Assembly (NCBI GenBank): GCA_900317795.1
Contig: ONIF01000088.1
Coordinates: forward strand, 1 to 7,458
Length of the DNA stretch: 7,458 nt
From: an uncultured Eubacteriales bacterium
Lineage (GTDB): Bacteria > Bacillota > Clostridia > Oscillospirales > Acutalibacteraceae
Direction: 5' to 3'
The notes below the pieces were generated by a model. It worked only from the letters and a program-made list of their open reading frames with translations, searched no databases and was not told the DNA's origin. Shown here one piece after another: positions 5,000 through 7,458 of the stretch; the stretch's first letter is position 1; every line of letters starts with the position of its first letter. A program made the translations under genes and the position numbers.

Positions 5000-5209
5000 A
5001 TGTTGAGATTAAAATTGTTAAGAAAATCAAAGCATTTGTCACAAGTAAGACTGGCAATGGAATTGAATGTAAATCAAAATACAATCAGCAGGTATGAAAG
5101 CGGAAAGGTTGAACCGGATCATAAAATGTTGATAGCGATTGCGGATTATTTTGATGTGTCCATTGATTATCTTCTTGGCAGAACCGACAATCCAAAAATG
5201 AACAGGTAA
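5000..5209 (+). CDS. Single-domain XRE (Cro/CI-type) repressor
   Basis: The protein is 69 aa and consists almost wholly of one HTH_3 domain. The scaffold helix is LRLKLLRKSKHLSQVRLAM (2-20). Recognition helix residues are NVNQNTISRYESG (23-35), and it closes with the typical IADYFDVSIDYLLGRTD (47-63). It has no sensing or cleavage domain, so it would act as a simple dimeric repressor. The start is ATG at 5000 with AAGGGTGA (4987-4994) upstream. The in-frame GTG at 4991 lies inside that ribosome binding site and was rejected. The gene diverges from the 126-aa protein gene across a perfect palindrome and ends in a strong terminator, so it is monocistronic. Autoregulation and control of the neighbour are inferred. 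Its phage or antitoxin origin cannot be judged from the sequence. Confidence 0.9.
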   Translation: MLRLKLLRKSKHLSQVRLAMELNVNQNTISRYESGKVEPDHKMLIAIADYFDVSIDYLLGRTDNPKMNR

Positions 5210-5243
5210 AAAGCGATATACCATGCGGTGTGTCGCTTTTTTT
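5208..5243 (+). terminator. Strong rho-independent terminator of the 69-aa XRE gene
   Basis: AAAAAGCGATATACC (5208-5222) pairs with GGTGTGTCGCTTTTT (5227-5241), a 15-bp stem with two G-U pairs and an ATGC tetraloop. The T-run reaches 5243. The stem starts inside the stop codon. Confidence 0.92.
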
Positions 5244-5266
5244 AATTGTAAAATGGTCAATAAATA

Positions 5267-5306
5267 ATTGCACATTGCACATTGCACATTGCTAATTGCT
5301 AATTGG
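5267..5306. repeat. Heptamer tandem repeat array (ATTGCAC/ATTGCTA) upstream of recD2
   Basis: A 7-bp period runs for more than five units: three ATTGCAC, two ATTGCTA, then ATTGG. ATTGCTA is the exact reverse complement of TAGCAAT, the unit of the array at 4487-4520, so both belong to one family in opposite orientation. The array ends just before the recD2 ribosome binding site. It holds a weak promoter-like pair, TTGCAC (5268-5273) and GCTAAT at 17 bp, generated by the repeats. No better recD2 promoter was seen between the terminator and the start codon. Confidence 0.85.
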
Positions 5307-5322
5307 AAAGTAAGGTTTTTAT

Positions 5323-7458
5323 ATGGGAGAGAAAGAGTTGTTACAGCTTTGCTGTACCGTGCAGAGCGTTGTTTACAGGAATGAAAATAACGGATATAGT
5401 GTAATAAGTGTTATGAATAACGGAGCAGTCACAACGGCTGTGGGAATGATGACGAGTGTGAGCGTGGGAGATGAACTGAAACTCATAGGGAACTGGAAAG
5501 TGCATTCTGTCTATGGAAAGCAGTTTGCATTTGACTGTTACGAGCATACCATGCCGTCAGACAGCGAAAGTATATACAGGTATCTTTCATCGGGGGCAAT
5601 AAAGGGAATAGGTCGTGCAACGGCTAAGAGAATAGTGGCGGAATTTGGAGATAACGCTCTTGAAGTGATAAAGAATGAGCCTGAAAAATTGTGTGTGATA
5701 AAGGGTATCTCAAAGGAAAGAGCATTGGAAATGTCTGAGGAGATAAATAAGACATTGGGAATGCGTGAAATCATGATGGAATTGGGGGCTTATGAAATAT
5801 CCGTTCAGGAGTCGGTGAAGATATGGAAAAATTATGGTTCTGAGGCTGTCGAGAAGATAAAGGAAAATCCGTATATACTTTGCAGGGAGGGCATAGGGAT
5901 AGAATTTAGGCGAGCCGACCTGATAGCTGTAAAATTGAATATGTCTGCTGATGATGAGTGCAGGATAAGGGCAGGGATAATATATGTGCTTTCGGGCAAC
6001 TTGAAAAACGGACATACCTGTCTGCCGAAAGGCAGGGTTGCAGAGGTTGCAGGAAGATTTCTTGTTTTGGAGTATGATACGGTTGAAAGCGTCATAGAAA
6101 TGATGATAAAAGACGGCAGTATCATACAGCATAAAATAGATGATGTTGAATTTTTATTTTTACCGCAGTTTTTTCAAAGTGAGAGTTATTCTGCAAACAG
6201 ATTGAAAATGATGCTTGAATTTCCGCCCGAGAGCATAACGGGAGTAGAGAATGCACTTGACTTGTTTGAAAAGAGAAAGAATATAAAATATGCGGATTTG
6301 CAGAGAAAGGCTATTATACAGGCATTGTCGGGAGGGCTGTTGATATTGACGGGCGGACCGGGTACGGGAAAGACTACGGCAATCAATGCAATTATAGAGT
6401 TGTATAAGCAGAGTGACTTGAAAGTAATGCTTGCCGCCCCGACAGGCAGAGCCGCACAAAGAATGTCAGAGGTCACAGGCAGGACTGCAAAGACGATTCA
6501 CAGGTTATTGGAAGTGGAATGGGATAAGAATGATATGCCCGTATTCAAGAGAAATGAAAGGAATATGTTGGAATGTGACGCATTGATAATAGATGAACTT
6601 TCAATGGTTGACAGTCAGCTTTTTGAGGCTGTTTTGAGAGCATTGCCGTTAGGTTGCAGGTTAATAATGATAGGTGATAGTGACCAGTTGCCCTCAGTAA
6701 GTGCAGGAAATGTATTAAGCGACCTTATATCAAGCGGAAAGATACCGTGCATACATTTAACGGAGATTTTCAGGCAGTCTATGCAAAGCTTGATTGTAAT
6801 GAATGCACATAAGATAGTAAACGGAGAAATGCCTGAGATAACGAGAAAAGACAATGATTTTTTCTTTATAGGCTGTCATGATATTTCGAGTGTTTCCGAT
6901 AAAATCGTTGAGTTGTGTTCGTCAAGACTGCCAAAGGCATATAATTATTCACCGTTGGAGGATATACAGGTATTGTGCCCGTCAAGAAAGGGAGAATTGG
7001 GAGTGGCAGAAATGAATACAAAATTACAGGCTGCACTCAATCCCAAAACGGAGTTTACAAGTGAGATAGTGTTTGAGGGAAACATATTTCGCATAGGCGA
7101 TAAAGTCATGCAGATAAAGAATAATTATAATATTTTGTGGCATAAAGATGACGGAACGAGCGGAACGGGAGTTTTCAACGGAGATATAGGGATAATAACA
7201 GACGTTGACACGCAAAGCAGAATGATTACAGTGCAATTTGATGATAAGTTGATAGAGTATGAATTTGAAGCACTGAATAATTTAGAGCTTGCGTATGCGA
7301 TGACGGTGCATAAAAGTCAGGGAAACGAATTCAATGCGGTTTTGATACCAATATATGCAGTACCGTCAATGCTTTGTTACAGAAACCTTTTATATACAGC
7401 GGTAACAAGGGCAAAAAAGATATTGATACTTGTAGGAGAAGTTTCGGTAATGCGGAGC
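5323..7458 (+). CDS. recD2: RecD2-type DNA helicase, cut at its C-terminus by the window edge
   Basis: The frame is open for 712 codons to the window end. RecD2 proteins are about 715-800 aa, so only a short tail is missing. RecD2 is a 5'-3' superfamily 1B helicase acting in DNA repair without RecB or RecC. Residues 1-80 fit the N-terminal OB-like domain. Residues about 84-140 hold helix-hairpin-helix elements (GAIKGIGRATAKRI, CVIKGISKERA). The helicase motifs appear in order: Q-motif Gln327, Walker A GGPGTGKT (344-351), Ia APTGRAA (372-378), TIH at 391-393, Walker B DELSMVD (424-430), GDSDQLPSV (451-459), EIFRQ (481-485), TVHKSQGNEF (661-670) and YTAVTRAKK (691-699). All key residues are intact. 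The start ATG at 5323 follows GGAAAGTAAGG (5305-5315). In Bacillus, RecD2 influences RecA activity and mutation rate; a similar role here is inferred. Confidence 0.95.
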   Translation, partial: MGEKELLQLCCTVQSVVYRNENNGYSVISVMNNGAVTTAVGMMTSVSVGDELKLIGNWKVHSVYGKQFAFDCYEHTMPSDSESIYRYLSSGAIKGIGRATAKRIVAEFGDNALEVIKNEPEKLCVIKGISKERALEMSEEINKTLGMREIMMELGAYEISVQESVKIWKNYGSEAVEKIKENPYILCREGIGIEFRRADLIAVKLNMSADDECRIRAGIIYVLSGNLKNGHTCLPKGRVAEVAGRFLVLEYDTVESVIEMMIKDGSIIQHKIDDVEFLFLPQFFQSESYSANRLKMMLEFPPESITGVENALDLFEKRKNIKYADLQRKAIIQALSGGLLILTGGPGTGKTTAINAIIELYKQSDLKVMLAAPTGRAAQRMSEVTGRTAKTIHRLLEVEWDKNDMPVFKRNERNMLECDALIIDELSMVDSQLFEAVLRALPLGCRLIMIGDSDQLPSVSAGNVLSDLISSGKIPCIHLTEIFRQSMQSLIVMNAHKIVNGEMPEITRKDNDFFFIGCHDISSVSDKIVELCSSRLPKAYNYSPLEDIQVLCPSRKGELGVAEMNTKLQAALNPKTEFTSEIVFEGNIFRIGDKVMQIKNNYNILWHKDDGTSGTGVFNGDIGIITDVDTQSRMITVQFDDKLIEYEFEALNNLELAYAMTVHKSQGNEFNAVLIPIYAVPSMLCYRNLLYTAVTRAKKILILVGEVSVMRS

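Noticed and set aside
5245..5270. Search for a standard sigma-A promoter of recD2
   Set aside because: No acceptable -35/-10 pair was found between the terminator and the heptamer array. Only the weak repeat-derived pair inside the array was noted.
4487..5306. Heptamer arrays considered as CRISPR
   Set aside because: Units are 7 bp and contiguous with no unique spacers, and there are no cas genes.
5538..7236. Several minus-strand open frames of 70-140 codons
   Set aside because: All lie opposite the intact recD2 frame, whose helicase motifs are all present.

Overview
The window is AT-rich chromosomal DNA of a low-GC Gram-positive bacterium, most likely a gut-type Clostridia member (Oscillospiraceae/Lachnospiraceae-like). 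This rests on strong AGGAGG-type ribosome binding sites, consensus sigma-A promoters, short intergenic gaps with classic hairpin terminators, a type II acyl carrier protein, and a RecD2-type (not RecBCD-type) helicase. No rRNA, tRNA, transposase, phage gene or CRISPR array was seen.

Layout, left to right. (1) The 5' end of aroE (shikimate dehydrogenase) runs off the left edge on the minus strand. It diverges from acpP (acyl carrier protein, plus strand), which has its own strong promoter beside a perfect 9-bp inverted repeat. acpP and the next minus-strand gene converge on two back-to-back terminators. (2) A minus-strand two-gene operon encodes an unrecognised 226-aa protein with a TTG start, followed 5 nt later by a small lipoprotein. 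It diverges from a 275-aa XRE-family regulator, and the two promoters lie about 20 bp apart. (3) An orphan MutS-family ATPase of 539 aa follows. It lacks the mismatch-recognition domain and has Asn in place of the Walker B Asp. (4) A convergent terminator follows, with a 7-bp-unit repeat array filling its loop. (5) A 126-aa cytosolic beta-rich protein (minus) diverges from a 69-aa single-domain XRE repressor (plus). A perfect 9-7-9 palindrome there overlaps both -10 boxes. (6) A second array of the same 7-mer family, in inverted orientation, lies between the repressor's terminator and recD2. recD2 runs off the right edge after 712 codons.

How the genes fit together: aroE, acpP and recD2 are housekeeping genes, and mutS-like plus recD2 are both DNA-transaction enzymes. 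The other genes form two accessory cassettes with the same design, an XRE regulator divergent from genes of unknown function, which suggests autoregulated switches. The most notable non-coding features are the operator palindrome at 4957-4981 and the two related heptamer arrays, one of which sits inside a terminator loop. I did not find a clear-cut new defence or mobile system. The 642-2706 cassette is the best candidate for an uncharacterised one.
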